Positions 1-11,894 of a stretch of DNA of 64,000 nucleotides are shown here, in pieces; position 1 is the first letter of the stretch, and every line of letters starts with the position of its first letter. The notes beneath the pieces were generated by a model. It saw only the letters and a program-made list of their open reading frames with translations. It had not been told where the DNA came from and did not search any database. The stretch is from Aralia elata (Eukaryota; Streptophyta; Magnoliopsida; Apiales; Araliaceae). The stretch covers positions 69,674,889-69,738,888 of the forward strand of contig CM068388.1 in assembly GCA_034770075.1 (NCBI GenBank). The letters run 5' to 3'. A program made the translations under genes and the position numbers.

Positions 1-385
1 ATACTTGCGTGATAACTATTGTTATACGCGAAATCAACCAAAGGTAGCTGATCATCCCAATTACCCTTGAAATCCATAACACATGCTTTCAGCATATCCT
101 CCAATGTCTGTATTGTTCTTTTACTCTGACCATCTATTTGAGGATGATACGTCATACTTAACCTCAGCTGTGTTCCCATGCGCTCTTCAAAACTTTTCTA
201 AAAATTCGATGTGAACCACGGATCTCGATCTGACACAATCGATACCGGGACACCATGCTGTGACACAATTTCTTTAACATACAATTTAGCTAGTTGATCT
301 AGGTTGAATCTGATCTTAATTGGCAAGAAATGCGCTGATTTTGTCAGTCGATCGAAGATGACCCATATCTCGTCATAACTTCCTT
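1..385 (-). pseudogene. Ty3/gypsy integrase fragment (Tekay/Del-like), cut by window edge
   Basis: Read on the minus strand this encodes the catalytic core of a gypsy integrase. Visible in order are FDRLTKSAHFLP, HGVPVSIVSDRDP, LSMTYHPQIDGQSKRTIQ and LPLVDFAYNNSYH, which carry the second Asp and the Glu of the D,D-35-E triad. One in-frame stop lies after FTSNF (expected W or R), so the frame is dead. The wording resembles the Tekay/Del chromovirus lineage, which is family knowledge and not a computed match. The upstream protease, RT and RNase H are not at higher coordinates, so the element is truncated near 385. Its downstream part lies outside the window. Confidence 0.85.
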
Positions 386-2765
386 GCTAATTTCAATTCA
401 TTAACAGTCCTTGTGGGTGGAAGAGCTAGCTTCTTCTTTTTTTATGGCTGAGCTCTCCCACTTGTCGTCAGCCCTCTGATTTCTCCAGTTGCCCCTGAGC
501 TTGCCCCCTACTTAACCCCTAAGGTCACTATTAGACACTACTCAGAGCAAGCTACCCAGCCCCTAAGAAAACCGTTATGACACAGCCTCCCTACTTAGTC
601 CGTAGCTCCTAACCGACTTGTTAAGCTAATTGAACTAACTAGTTTGTGTAACTTAAGTAGAGCTCAGTTCTTTTCCTCCCCTATTTGGCCTGCCAAATTG
701 ATTAAGGAACAGGGTTGGGTTACAATGTTTTGGCTTACTAACATATATATATGACTACTATGTTGATTAACATGGTCCTTGGTACTGTCACATGTGGTTT
801 ATAAAATGTAACATGTTAACTTAGTCCCACAAATGTTAGGGAGCCTAGTTTTTCATTTAATGAGTTGATAAAATATAATGTATCAACTTTATCACATAAC
901 TTCTCAGCCAATATTCATGCTCGTTATTCACATCATTTAAAATGATGTCACATGTAATTTAATTAAATTTAATAGTTAAAATCCATATTCAAATATTCAA
1001 TGAAATTAAATAAACACCAATTAATCATTTCTTGTAAACACTTCTTTATGTCAGAAAATTCTTCAAATTAAGCCATGTTGGCTTTCCTTTTCATTCTTAA
1101 TTTAAATATACAATTATATATATGTATATTCATTTATTTTTATTTTACAATACATAAAATGACATAATTGACTAAATATTAAGTATAAAATAATAATATA
1201 ACAACAATTAAATAAAATAAAATAAAATAAAAATTATACACAAAATTTCCATTATATTTCAATAAAATAACACATAGAATTTCCGTGTTATTACATTAAT
1301 TCTAGGCTAAAATTGGAAGTAATGGAGAGTCTTGATTCCTATTTGACGAAGGATTTTCAAAATAAGTTTTTTTTCTAAACGACATTTTAAATTTGTCATC
1401 GAACGAAACTAAAATGAAACATTTTTCTTTCGAATCAAATCCTTCGTGCATAGGTTCAAAAAGGCTCAAAAGTTGTTTCCAAGAAAATGCACTCACCGAA
1501 ACTTTGACAACCCTAGGAGACAAAAGCCTAGACGATTTATATGGTTTAGAAGACGAAACCCTAGATTATATGTTCTAGCTATTCGACTTGCCTCTAGGAG
1601 ACGGTACCCTAGATTTTTCACCTTAATTTCATAGGAGACGATGTTTTATCTTTTACGATTCGACTTGACTCAAGGAGACGATACCCTAGAATTTCTCCAA
1701 CGACACAATTTACCTGGCACAGAACACGATGCACATGCTTCACGTCCATCGAGACAATCCATTTAAGCTATTAAAGAAAATCTTAAGAAAGCGGTAACCG
1801 TGTTTTACAGAAGTCGATGGTGCTTAACACATTTCACTCGCTTAAGCAAGTTCCCAAACTCTATGAATCTCGGTTGCGGACCAATTTTACAGAGTCACAT
1901 AATGGGTTATATTGATTATCAAAACTTTAGAATCCGGATGAGTTGGTACATTCATTTAAATCTTTACTAACTGGTGACTTTGTCTAATCGGCCCACTTTA
2001 AATTCAAACTTTCGAAACCCGTCGACACATAAGCAGTTTTTCCAAAAACACATCTTAAAATCATGATCTTTCAAAACGACCTAAAAAACTCGGAAAAATC
2101 CCGGCGTCGACAGAATTATAAATCATGGCAACTTTCTTTTTGATTTTGAATTCAAACCCATCCTTCAGTATGTGGTTTGCCACACTAAACCAGGAAACTA
2201 GGTTTGAGAAATTGAGAACTGATGGATAGATTGATTAACATATGAATTAATGTAGTGGATAATGATTAATAGTGCTTTAGTATGGCAACGATTAATAGTG
2301 TTCTGGAATTGCAACGACTAATAGTTCTCTGGTATGGCAACGATTTGTGGCTGTTTTCCGGCGGAATTAACAAGATTTTGCGTTTGAGATGACAATCTTG
2401 ATTACTTTGGTTTCGGCGTCATCTATCTTAAAAATAAGGGTAAACTTGTCAAGAAAATAAAATTTGTCATGTGCTCATAATTCTTACTCCCCAAAAACAA
2501 TACTAATAAAATAGGGATTTACATAAAATATTAACCTCATATGTGCACGACACACAATCACATACATCTCGGGTTTATTAGTTTATTAATTCGATCATAG
2601 TTCAAATTAAAAGCTGAATACATCAAAAAACAAAAGGAAAGAGAGACCTCTGATCGCGCATCACATGACATACCATACCAAACAACATCATCACTTCATC
2701 AGTTTTATTCTTCATAACAAATTACACACTAGTGTTTTCACAGTAAATTAACAATAGTGTTAATC
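386..2765. other. No gene seen; AT-rich repeat-derived spacer
   Basis: No supported reading frame is present. At about 1510-1700 a short phrase of the type AGGAGACGATACCCTAGA recurs three to four times with an ATTCGACTTG word. That is typical of non-coding LTR or leader sequence, but I could not define any ends. The small frames at 1302-1634 fall in this repetitive stretch and look random. A tail of about 200 bp before the lectin stop codon (2640-2765) probably includes the 3' UTR of the lectin gene. Confidence 0.5.
2258..2347. repeat. Short imperfect tandem repeat, period about 26-27 bp
   Basis: Three to four degenerate units share the core GGCAACGATTAATAGTG followed by TTCTGG. The array lies about 400 bp downstream of the lectin stop codon. 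I see no function. Confidence 0.6.
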
Positions 2766-3249
2766 TCATTGGCGTTCCTTAAGAGGTTTAGCATAGAAGC
2801 CAATTGAATCAAGGAAGTAGCCTCCTCTTCCATGGAATCCAACAATCACATTTCCTTCCATCGGAACGGAGAAAGGAGTGCCAGGATTTGTTCCGTAAGG
2901 TCCATATGTAGTCCGGTTAGTAATAAACGATAGTGTTGATATCACCAAGGTTCCATTATGATTTCTAAATGTTCCAGCGGCGGAAATCAAATATTCAGAT
3001 GGCCAATCAATATTAATCTACACATATGGCCAATCAACATATATAAAGATCAGTCTAGTGTCGCATGCCGTGAATAAAATTAGGTAACTAATATTTTTAC
3101 GTAAAAAAAATAATAACATAAATAGTGACCGAACTCTACATCTACACGAGAGAAATTTGTGTGAAAATATTATTTTTACATATAAAAATATTCATTTTCT
3201 AAAAAAATAATTAAATTCAACTTTATTACAGTAGATAATTGGACTATTT

Positions 3250-3303
<54 letters not shown>

Positions 3304-5169
3304 CGTACCGTTGTTTGTTGGTCAACGTAATCAGGGTTCATGCCACCACATTTGCCAGAATACAAGCCACCAATGTCTCGAAAAGCGATAGAATTAATAA
3401 CATTCGGTCCTACTCCAATAATTATTTGAATTATCCCACGACTAGCTATAAAATGTTTGGCGTTCCCACCTGAACCACCCCATGGACCCATCGATATGGT
3501 TCCTTCAACGTAATCCTGTTCCACATTAGAATTGATTTATGCTCAAGATCTAAAATTAGAGAGATCTATTTATAAAAGATAACTTTATGAATAATTTTAT
3601 TTTGTCAAACTTATTGGTAACAAACTTAATAACTAGTACAAAGTATAGGTAAGTTCAGAACAACTTATCACATAATATTTAAATACATAATATATTTGAG
3701 CAATAATATTTATAATAATAATAATTTGTTTAATTTCAAAAACAATATGTCATTTTAATTGGAATAATAATAATGAAAAACGAGGTACAATATATTTGAT
3801 TTACGAATTTGAGAAGTCTGTAAATTTATGAATTTGAGAAGCCAATGTAAATGAATCTATGACACAAAATTAAGAAAATAAAAAAAAATTAATAATTCGA
3901 CTGCTGAATCACAAAAAAAAAAAAAAAAAAAATCATTTCTTAAACTACTAAGTTGACTTAGAAATAACAAAAACGACTAAATATTTGTCTTACTATATAT
4001 TTTTTTATTTTTATTTTTGCTATTTGTTGACACACACCCTCCTTGCTGCCACCAAGAATTGAACCCTCGACCTCATGGGAATGCATGAGGCGAGACATAC
4101 CATTGGGCCAAAGGCCTTTGGTTCTTACTAAATTTTGGTATAGATATGTACTAGAAATATAATAATGATGGCATATAATAATTATCATTCAACAAAAAAC
4201 TAAAATAATAGCATGTTATGAACCTGTGCTACTTTTTAAGATAAAAATTTATTCTTAATTTTGAAAAGGTAAAAAAAAAAAAGAAAAAAAAAGATTGTAT
4301 GAGGACAGTATATTATAGCTAGCATAATAGCCATTGAAAGTAAATTAACTATAAAAGTGATTTTTAAAATTCATAACATACCATTACTGATATTGTAGGT
4401 AGATTGATCGCACTATCACTACAATATTTCTATCTAAGATATAAAGTGAAATAAAAATTTTAACATGTCATTGATGGTATTCTGGGTAGATTGATATCAA
4501 TACTACATTTGTAATATTCGAAAAAAATTTGTACACAAGATAATGGAAAATGTGAATTTTCAATAAAGTTAAATTGTAAGAAATGTGATTTCTAATTTTT
4601 GCATGTATTACTAAACATGTAATATATGAATACAAATGAAAACCGAGAAATAACTAAGTTTGAAAGAAAGTAAAATAGGCTTACAAGTAACTAGTAAAAC
4701 AAAAATAAAAATTGAATGAACTAGGAATGAATTAAGTTTTGGTCCATTAGTAAGAAGCCTTTGGCTACTAAAACCAACCAAGCCCACATGTATATAAGTA
4801 TAGATATAACCAATAAAATAAAGGAGGGGGGAAGGGAATAAGATCTGGCCATGTGAAGGGGGAGAGAGGTCAAAAGGGCCATGTGACACCCCTTTGTCTT
4901 GACAAAAATTGAGAGGGGTGACGTGGCCAATTTCTTGGCCATTCATTCCAAATAAAGCTTTAATCACCTAATTAACTATTAATCATGGAGATTATTTGTA
5001 TATGGATAAGGTTGAGCCTAATTAACCTAGGGGTGTGTTAGAAAGATAGAAAGTTGAGTGGCTTGACCATAAAATAAAGAAGTCATGGAAGGAGAAAAAT
5101 GTGAAGACAAAATTTTGCCTATAAATATTCAACCTTAGAGCTCATCCTACACTTTATCAAAAAGCTAAC

Positions 5170-5207
<38 letters not shown>

Positions 5208-8200
5208 TTCAGCAACCTGAAGTAAAGGAGAGGGAGGAGATCAAGCAAGCTAAGCAATAAAAGAAACAAGAATCAAAGATAGAAAAGTCAAACTAGGAAG
5301 GTATATACCCTAAACCCCTCCTTTATTCAACTTTTCTTGTAAAAGATCTTATGTTAATAAACATGTATCACACTTGTTTGCACTTAAATAAATTGGATCT
5401 TAGTAGTATATGACTTAGATCATGGAAAAACTTTGAAGGAAAACAAGAAAACCTAAAAACGAACTTGAATTAGCTAGGTAAGAAAAACCCTAAAATCTGA
5501 CCAAAAATTGTAACATGCATAACTCTTAGCATACTTCGAATTTTTACATGATTCTTATTGTAGATGATAGATATGTAAGTTAAATACAATGAGAAGGTAG
5601 TTTGAGACATAAATTCCATGTAGATTATGTTTGGTGAATTTTTTACCAAAACAAGGCAAACTGTTGAACCTTTTGGCCTTATTTTTGTGCGGACTATTTT
5701 GGACAGTTAGTTTGCTTGGAAAATTTTAGGCTTATGGCGTATGGTACCTAGAGATATAGGGAAAGTTTTGTCCAAAGATGAACAAATGTGGACTTAAGAT
5801 GAAGGAGTTATGATTAAAACAAAAACTAAAAATTTAATATTAAAACTGTAATAACTTGAGTTTTACAGCTCGGATTGGGATGAAATTTTGGGTGGAAGTA
5901 AATATAGATGTAGAGAGGATTCTGTCAAAATTTCATGATTTTTGAACAAAATTTCGAACTTTAATAAATATTACAATTTCAGAAAGAAACTGGCTTAAAA
6001 TAAATATTAAACATAGTTGGAAAAATCTGAAAAATAAAAAAGAATCTGAAATAAAATTAACTAGGTGGGGCCAGAAGGAGGAAAAATAATAAAAGGGTTA
6101 AAAGAGTTTAATAAGGAAAATAGGGTTTAAGAAATTATGAAAAAATTAATTTAAAAGTTACCGAAAAAATGCATAATGTAATTTACCGGTAAATACATGT
6201 TAAAATATGACATGTAAGCCTAAGTAAGGGCAAAATGATTATTTTGATAGTAAAGTTATAAAAATGAGATTAAGTTAGTACTCAAAAATAAATTACGATA
6301 ACTGAAATTTCCGAAACGAGGTTATAAATAGTTACTGACGATAGCTATTGAAAATATTAAATGATTTAATCAAATAAATCATTATGAATGATGTAAGTGA
6401 ACACTTAGGGGACAAAAAGTGATTTAAACGAGAAACGTTTACTTGAATCAGCCAAGTTCTTATAGTTTCGTGCATTTTGAATTTTGCCCATTATTAAATT
6501 GTAAATTTTGTTGAAAAACTTCTTGGACTGTCTATAAAAAGAGTATATGTCATTTGTTCGGCTAAACTCAATTGTTATGTTTTGTTCATGATTATTTGGT
6601 GTTATGTTAATCCAAACCAAAAAATCTATAAATTATTTTTAAAATGAATCTGTAATTTTAAACTGAAGGAGGAGTATGTAAGTCTGTAAAGAATAAATTC
6701 CAAAATCAATAACAATGATAGAGTGAATGCTCATAGGTATGTACCGGCTTGGCAAAGATGCCTATGTCATTAAGATGAAGGTCAGCTCTTCCATGAAAGC
6801 CAACGATGATGCTTTTTCGGATCGGAATGGAGAATGAATGATCAGAACTAGAAGTAGCTCCAAATGGTCCATAGGTACTCCGATTTGTTGTAAATGACAA
6901 GGATGTGATCACTGGTACTCCTGGATACGAATGTCCCCTTGACCCAGATATTGATGTTAAATATTCTGAGGGCCAGTCAATCTCAATCTACAAATTAATA
7001 AACACCGAGTTATTAATTTCAACCATGTTTTGAAAAACTACAAACTGGACTAGCTAGGACTATCATAAATTTAATATGGAGAAAGTAACAGTTATCACGT
7101 ACAGTTTTCTTTTCACCAACGTCGTTTGGGTTGTCGCCGCCGAATGTCACAGAATGATTGCCGTCGGCGTCTCCAAAAGAAATTGATTTAATATTATTTC
7201 CGTGATGGACAACTATCTCATTTATCGCACTACTCGCCTTAAAACTCCATGGCCTCCCCCATATTCCAAACGAAATACTTCCGGCTGCATCCACCTGCAC
7301 CGTTTCATATTGTTTACAGCAGAAATAATGGCACTCGAGGGTAGAAAATTATCTCAGAAAATGAATTATATATATATATATATATATATGAAAAATGATT
7401 CATAGCAAATATTTGCTATGACACTATTCGGACAAACACATCTCTGATCGTGTGCATAAAAGAAAGAGAAATATATGGCCTAGATTTTAAAAAATAAGAT
7501 AAAATATCATATGCTACTATTAGTAGCGGATGAACTAAAAATTTTAAATTTGAACCACCCGATCTCTTATGTATAGTCAAATATGTGTTTCTCCGAATAA
7601 TATCATAACAAATAGTTGCTATGAATCTCTTATATATATAATACAATCCTACACGGAACATTACTTATAAATGAAACTAATAGAAAAGAGTTATATCCGT
7701 AATTTTTTATTTTAAAATTATCCTCCGCCACCTTTCATTTTATCATTTTGGTTTATTTTGAAGAAGAGTTTACCGGCTTGACATCAATGCCAAGGGAGTC
7801 AAGGTAGTAACCACTCGCTCCATGGAATCCAACGATGACAGAGTCTTGCATTGGGATGGCAAATTCAGTGTCACCGCTAATGTTTCCAAAAGGCCCATAC
7901 CTAGCAAGATTTGTATGAAATGATAACGACGTGATCACCACTATTCCTCTGTAAGCTCCGTATGAGCCACTTATGGACTTTAGATATTCCGAAGGCCATT
8001 GAAAATTTATCTGTATGTACGTACATCCATCATCACACCAAGATAATTAGTCACAGCTGAGCATGAAATAAATCAATACACACACATATATACACACGCG
8101 GGAGTGCTCTATAACACCGCTCACTATGGGTAATTCTCTAACCAAACTAATCTGTAACCACTGGTTACAATCACGGACGACTAAGATTAAAAGGACTAGT

Positions 8201-9061
8201 TAGTATTCACAAAAAGTTCATACAAATACTAATTAGTATCTACAAAAACTTCATGAGGATACTTTTTACGTTGAAAAATTCAATAAATGTCAGAATACTC
8301 TTTCTCTCTTCTAAAATAAAACTTTCTCTTTCTTCAAATTCAATATATTTTTCATTATAAATTCAAAATTGTCAATCTATATATTACTAGAAATGTCTTG
8401 AAAATATCCCCTAAAGGTATTGTTGATATACTTTCATGTAGTTAAAATATCAAAAGTTACAATCAAAGCTTATAATAGTGCGTTTTAAAATACAAAATTT
8501 TGATTCCAATTTGATCATTTTAAACAAATTAAAATATGTCAATAATGTATCTTGTTTTAAAGATGTTAACGAGAGTCTTTTTTTAATGATATATAAATTA
8601 ACAATTTTAGATTTATAACAAAAAAGTTATTGAATTTTAAGATTTGATTGAAGAAATAAAAAAAATTGAGCTAATAATCCCTTTTTAATCTTGGTCGTCC
8701 GTAATTATAATAAGTAGTCACACATCATATATGTATATATATAATTAGGGTTGTACTCCTCACTGTTGTCTCTTGGCCGAAGTCATTAGGGTCGTTGCCG
8801 CCAAATTTAGGGGATTGTTGGCCACTGGCGTCTAGGAAAGAGATGGAGAAGATACATCCTCCTTGACCAATAATTATTCCCTTTACACCACTGAGTGCCT
8901 TGAAACTCCAGTCACCACCACCTGAACCACCCCATGGCCCCAATGAAATGCTTCTTTCTTCTACCAAAGCCTGCAGCATATATAAATAAATAATCAACAA
9001 TTTGATTAAGTAATATTGTTTGATCGAAACCATAATTAGTAAGTTAATTACTTTATAAACA

Positions 9062-9118
<57 letters not shown>

Positions 9119-9161
9119 CTACAAGTAATTAAGATAACAACATGTCAACACCACTTACCAT
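2766..9161 (-). CDS. Three-domain jacalin-related lectin (spliced, 7 exons)
   Basis: Proposed exons, minus strand: 9159-9161 (ATG only), 8764-8970, 7774-8010, 7103-7294, 6745-6987, 3309-3515, 2766-3017. All introns start GT, end AG and are phase 0. Spliced length is 446 aa. Each jacalin domain uses two exons: A about residues 2-149, B 150-294, C 295-446. A and C carry the Gly-rich N-terminal loop (LGPWGGSGG, MGPWGGSGG), the WPSEYL strand and the GxxxD sugar-binding loop (GYYLD, GYFLD). In B both loops are degenerate (FGIWGRPWS, DLHLN). There is no signal peptide, which fits the cytosolic/nuclear mannose-type jacalins; that location is inferred. The stop is TGA at 2766-2768. Intron 5 is 3.2 kb and holds transposon sequence. 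Retention of intron 3 would end the protein after domain A (VNSSSK, then stop). Confidence 0.86.
3253..3302. repeat. (AT)n microsatellite in lectin intron 6
   Basis: An uninterrupted run of about 48 bp of alternating A/T lies in the intron between exons 6 and 7 (3018-3308), ending a few bases from the donor site. Confidence 0.95.
3992..4131 (-). mobile_element. tRNA-derived SINE in lectin intron 5
   Basis: On the minus strand an A box TGGCCCAATGG (4100-4110) fits TRGYNNANNNG. A B box GGTTCAATTCT (4055-4065) fits GGTTCRANNCY. They are spaced about 35 nt apart, as in a tRNA-type RNA polymerase III promoter. A body of about 30 nt follows, then an A-rich tail (about 3992-4020). There is no cloverleaf-quality 5' half, so this is a SINE and not a tRNA gene. 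Target duplications were not resolved. Confidence 0.6.
4690..6600 (+). mobile_element. Possible LTR or leader of a gypsy-type element inside lectin intron 5
   Basis: This stretch has the composition of a plant LTR read on the plus strand. It has a TATA-like CCTATAAATATTCAACC near 5119-5135, then an (AT)n-(AG)n block at 5170-5207. A long non-coding part follows with phrases common in plant gypsy LTRs (for example TTTTACAGCTCGGATTGGGA near 5863). No protein domain, matched second LTR or target duplication was found. Boundaries are approximate and the call is mainly compositional. Confidence 0.3.
9066..9114. repeat. (AT)n microsatellite in lectin intron 1
   Basis: About 48 bp of pure TA repeat lies 45 bp downstream (minus strand) of the start-codon exon. 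Similar runs recur at 7366-7389, 27455-27491, 41491-41515, 52961-52984 and 53503-53532. Confidence 0.95.
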
Positions 9162-9241
9162 TTGAATTCTTCGTCGGTCTGTGATTCTGAATATATCCTT
9201 TAATTACAGTTTATTGATGACTTGTTCACTAGAGCATACAA

Positions 9242-9251
9242 GTATATATAG
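9242..9251 (-). promoter_or_regulatory. TATA box of the lectin gene
   Basis: CTATATATAC on the minus strand lies about 80 bp upstream of the ATG at 9161. This leaves room for a start site near 9215 and a short 5' UTR. It is the only TATA-like motif placed correctly for this gene. Confidence 0.6.
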
Positions 9252-9290
9252 GGAAAACATAGATGGAGGTGGACGCTTAATTTTTTTCCT

Positions 9291-9452
9291 TCTCATGTTT
9301 TCCACATGCTGTAATTAGAGAAAGAAAGCAATTCGAAATTAGTTACTGCGCCTTGTCTATAATGTATTTGAGGGATTCTCATGTTTTCCGCATGCATGCT
9401 GTATAAAGCAATTCGATTTTTTTTTTCTTCTCATGTTTTTCCACATGCTGTA
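9291..9452 (-). promoter_or_regulatory. Three direct repeats with RY-type CATGC cores upstream of the lectin gene
   Basis: The word CTCATGTTTTCC(A/G)CATGC followed by TGTA occurs three times, at 9291-9313, 9377-9403 and 9429-9452. The middle copy contains CATGCATG (9391-9398), the palindromic RY element bound by seed B3 factors of the ABI3/FUS3 class (family knowledge). The repeats sit about 80-240 bp upstream of the likely start site. Seed or B3 control is an inference. Confidence 0.45.
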
Positions 9453-9461
9453 TTTGTTTTA

Positions 9462-10100
9462 GTAGAGATATTTTCTTTTGAATATGGAAATCTTATAACA
9501 AGTAGCAGACCCATATAACAGCTAATTAGAGTGAACAACAACATTGCTCGAAATTCAGAAAGTCTATTATTCCTTTTTAGTTTGAAGGGGTGAGTAGATT
9601 TTTTATATGCATTTTTCTCTAGTAAACATAAAGTAGAATTACTATCCTAGTAGATTATATAAATTTTTCAGTGATGAAAAAGTGTGAAATTCCAAAAAAC
9701 CGACTCAAGGCTTCCGAAAGACTTAAATGATGGAGTAATTTCTAGTTAGTTCTGGGCTCTCTAAAATTGTATTGCATTTGTTTTAGTAGAGATTTTATTT
9801 TGAACAAACTTTTGTTATATGTAGATCGTACTTGATTTTGGTTTTTGAGTGATCCACTCTGCCTTTTGGCAGTCTGTTCTTAAAGAAAATATAGAACGTA
9901 CTTTTGAAAAATTAGAGTAAAAGAGAGAGTATAAAATAATTAAGTTTTTATTTAGATACAATGGACTCCATGTAAGTAGATTGAAGATTCCCCCGTTCTC
10001 CTAAATGTAGTAAACCATACTTTTGGGGGTATAACAGATTTTATATACTGATAATAAAATAATCATATATTCTCAAGGCGTTTGTCTTATAAACCACTTG
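9462..10100. other. No gene seen
   Basis: AT-rich intergenic DNA upstream of the lectin promoter. A TTTTAGTAGAGATATTTTCTTTTG-like phrase appears twice (near 9460 and 9780). No reading frame or element boundary was found. Confidence 0.6.
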
Positions 10101-10109
10101 TTTTAGATA

Positions 10110-10991
10110 GGCTTAAATATGGAATAATACCTTGAACTTTTAATATTTTTCCACTTTGGGAATTGTATTCTCAATTTTTTTAATTAAGGGATTAAATTTT
10201 TAATTTTTTTCATTTTGGGGATTGTCTTCTCAATTTTTTCAATTAGAGGATTAAACTTTTAATTTTTTTCCACTTTGGGGATTGTCTTCTCAATTTTTTC
10301 AATTAGAGGATTAAACTTTTAATTTTTTTCAACATGGCAATGACACGTGACTAAAAAAATACTTATGTGTAATATTGAGTCTCATTTTAACATTTATTCA
10401 ATTACTTTTTTATACCAAAAAGGGTAAATATAAGACCATTATTAATTTTAAAGTAAATTATTATTATTATTATAATTTTAATATAAACCCATTATTAATT
10501 TTTTAAAGTAAATTTAATGATAATTTTACCCTTTTGGTAAATTATTAATTTTTAATTTTAATTTTTTGGTAAATTTAATGTTTTAAAGTAAATTTAATGA
10601 CAATTTTTTAAAGTAAAATTAATAATGGTCTTATATTTATCATTTTTGGTACAAAAAATTAATTGAATAAATATTAAAATGAGACTCAATATTACACAAG
10701 TATTTTTTATTCACGTGTCGATGTCATGTCATCAATTTTTTAATGTTACACTATCAATTTAGACATAATCAGAAAAATTTAAAAGTTTAATTTTCTAATG
10801 AAAAAAATTGAGAAGACAATCTCCAAAATGGAAAAAAATTAAAAGTTTAATCCCCTAATTGAAAAAATTCAGAAGACAATCCCAAAGTGGGAAAAAATTA
10901 AAAGTTTAATCCCCTAATTAAAAAAATTGAGAAGACAATCCCCAAACTGAAAAAACATTAAAAGTTCAAGGTATTAATCCATATTTAAGCC
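10110..10991. mobile_element. Mutator-like foldback MITE with 9-bp target duplication
   Basis: The 882-bp element is bounded by TTTTAGATA on both sides (10101-10109 and 10992-11000), a perfect 9-bp duplication as made by Mutator-like transposases. The termini are inverted: GGCTTAAATATGGA at the left and its complement at the right. Inverted similarity continues through most of the element, so it can fold into one long hairpin. Each arm holds about three tandem units of 59-60 bp with the core GGGGATTGTCTTCTC. It has no coding capacity and would need a transposase supplied in trans. Confidence 0.85.
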
Positions 10992-11553
10992 TTTTAGATA
11001 CAAGAAGTTTGATTATTTTAAAATTTGACTTTCTCTCTGAGTCCCTTGTCTTAATTGAGCAAGAAATTCTTAGGAGCCAACATCTACTTAATTTTATTAA
11101 GGGCGGGTTATACCAAATAAAAGTTGGGTTGTTTGTGTGCCAAAGAAAAGTGATGAAATTCCTACCTTATCTTGTTATGAATTCGTGCACTTAAAATTAA
11201 ATTAAAGATGAGAATACACAAAAAAAATTAAAACTATAAACAAATAAAATGTTCTAAACTATGTAAATTATTAAAGAAATAGAAACTGGACGTGCCTCTT
11301 TCCTCTAGCAATCATCACATTTTATAATTAACAAAAATAAATTAAAATAAAATAAAAGAAAAGAAGATGTGCTCTACCCGAATAAATGCATAATACTATA
11401 CTATATAGTATAATACTATCATATAATTAATATTTATTTAACTATATTACTTATATTTGTTTTGTTCAATCAATAGTTCTATATAAAAAATGATGATAAT
11501 GTTCCGCGACCAAAAAAAAAACTTTCTTCACACAAAGTTTTTTGCAAATAAGA

Positions 11554-11709
11554 TTAATGGGTAACATGTCTATTATCATATTTAGGCCAATGTGATGTTA
11601 TCACAACGACCTTTTTTATCACACAAAGTAGACAAAGAAAATAAAGGAAGTCGTTGTAATAATTTCACACCGGCCTAAATATGATAAGTAACATGTTTTT
11701 ACCCATTAA
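11554..11709. repeat. Small inverted-repeat (foldback) element, copy 1
   Basis: Arms of about 37 bp begin TTAATGGGTAACATG and end with the complement. The internal CACAACGACC/GTCGTTGT words also pair. The same structure is at 52069-52229, so it predates the segmental duplication. It may be a MITE, but no target duplication was resolved. Confidence 0.6.
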
Positions 11710-11894
11710 CCTTCTTCGCGAAAAAAGTGAAAAATGATTTTAAGATATCAAATAATATTAAAAGATAATTTTATAATTTCACGTTTTTACTTAAAATTAT
11801 AATTTATCTTCAAATAACTTCAAACAACTTTGTTCACACAAAAATAAGAAGATAATTTTGGCCAAACAATAGAACTTTGTTCACACGGACGTTT

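Noticed and set aside
3192..3524. Starting the third lectin domain at a separate upstream start as its own gene
   Set aside because: The acceptor AACAG before GATTACG and the phase-0 match to the preceding exon fit an internal exon. No ATG or TATA box precedes it, and the codon used as a start in that frame is GTG.
4055..4110. Possible tRNA gene
   Set aside because: A and B boxes are present, but I could not form an acceptor stem or cloverleaf, and an A-rich tail follows. A SINE fits better.
10101..11000. Reading the large inverted repeat as a pair of LTRs or a CRISPR-like array
   Set aside because: The arms are inverted, not direct. The 60-bp units lack unique spacers, and the 9-bp target duplication identifies a Mutator-like element.
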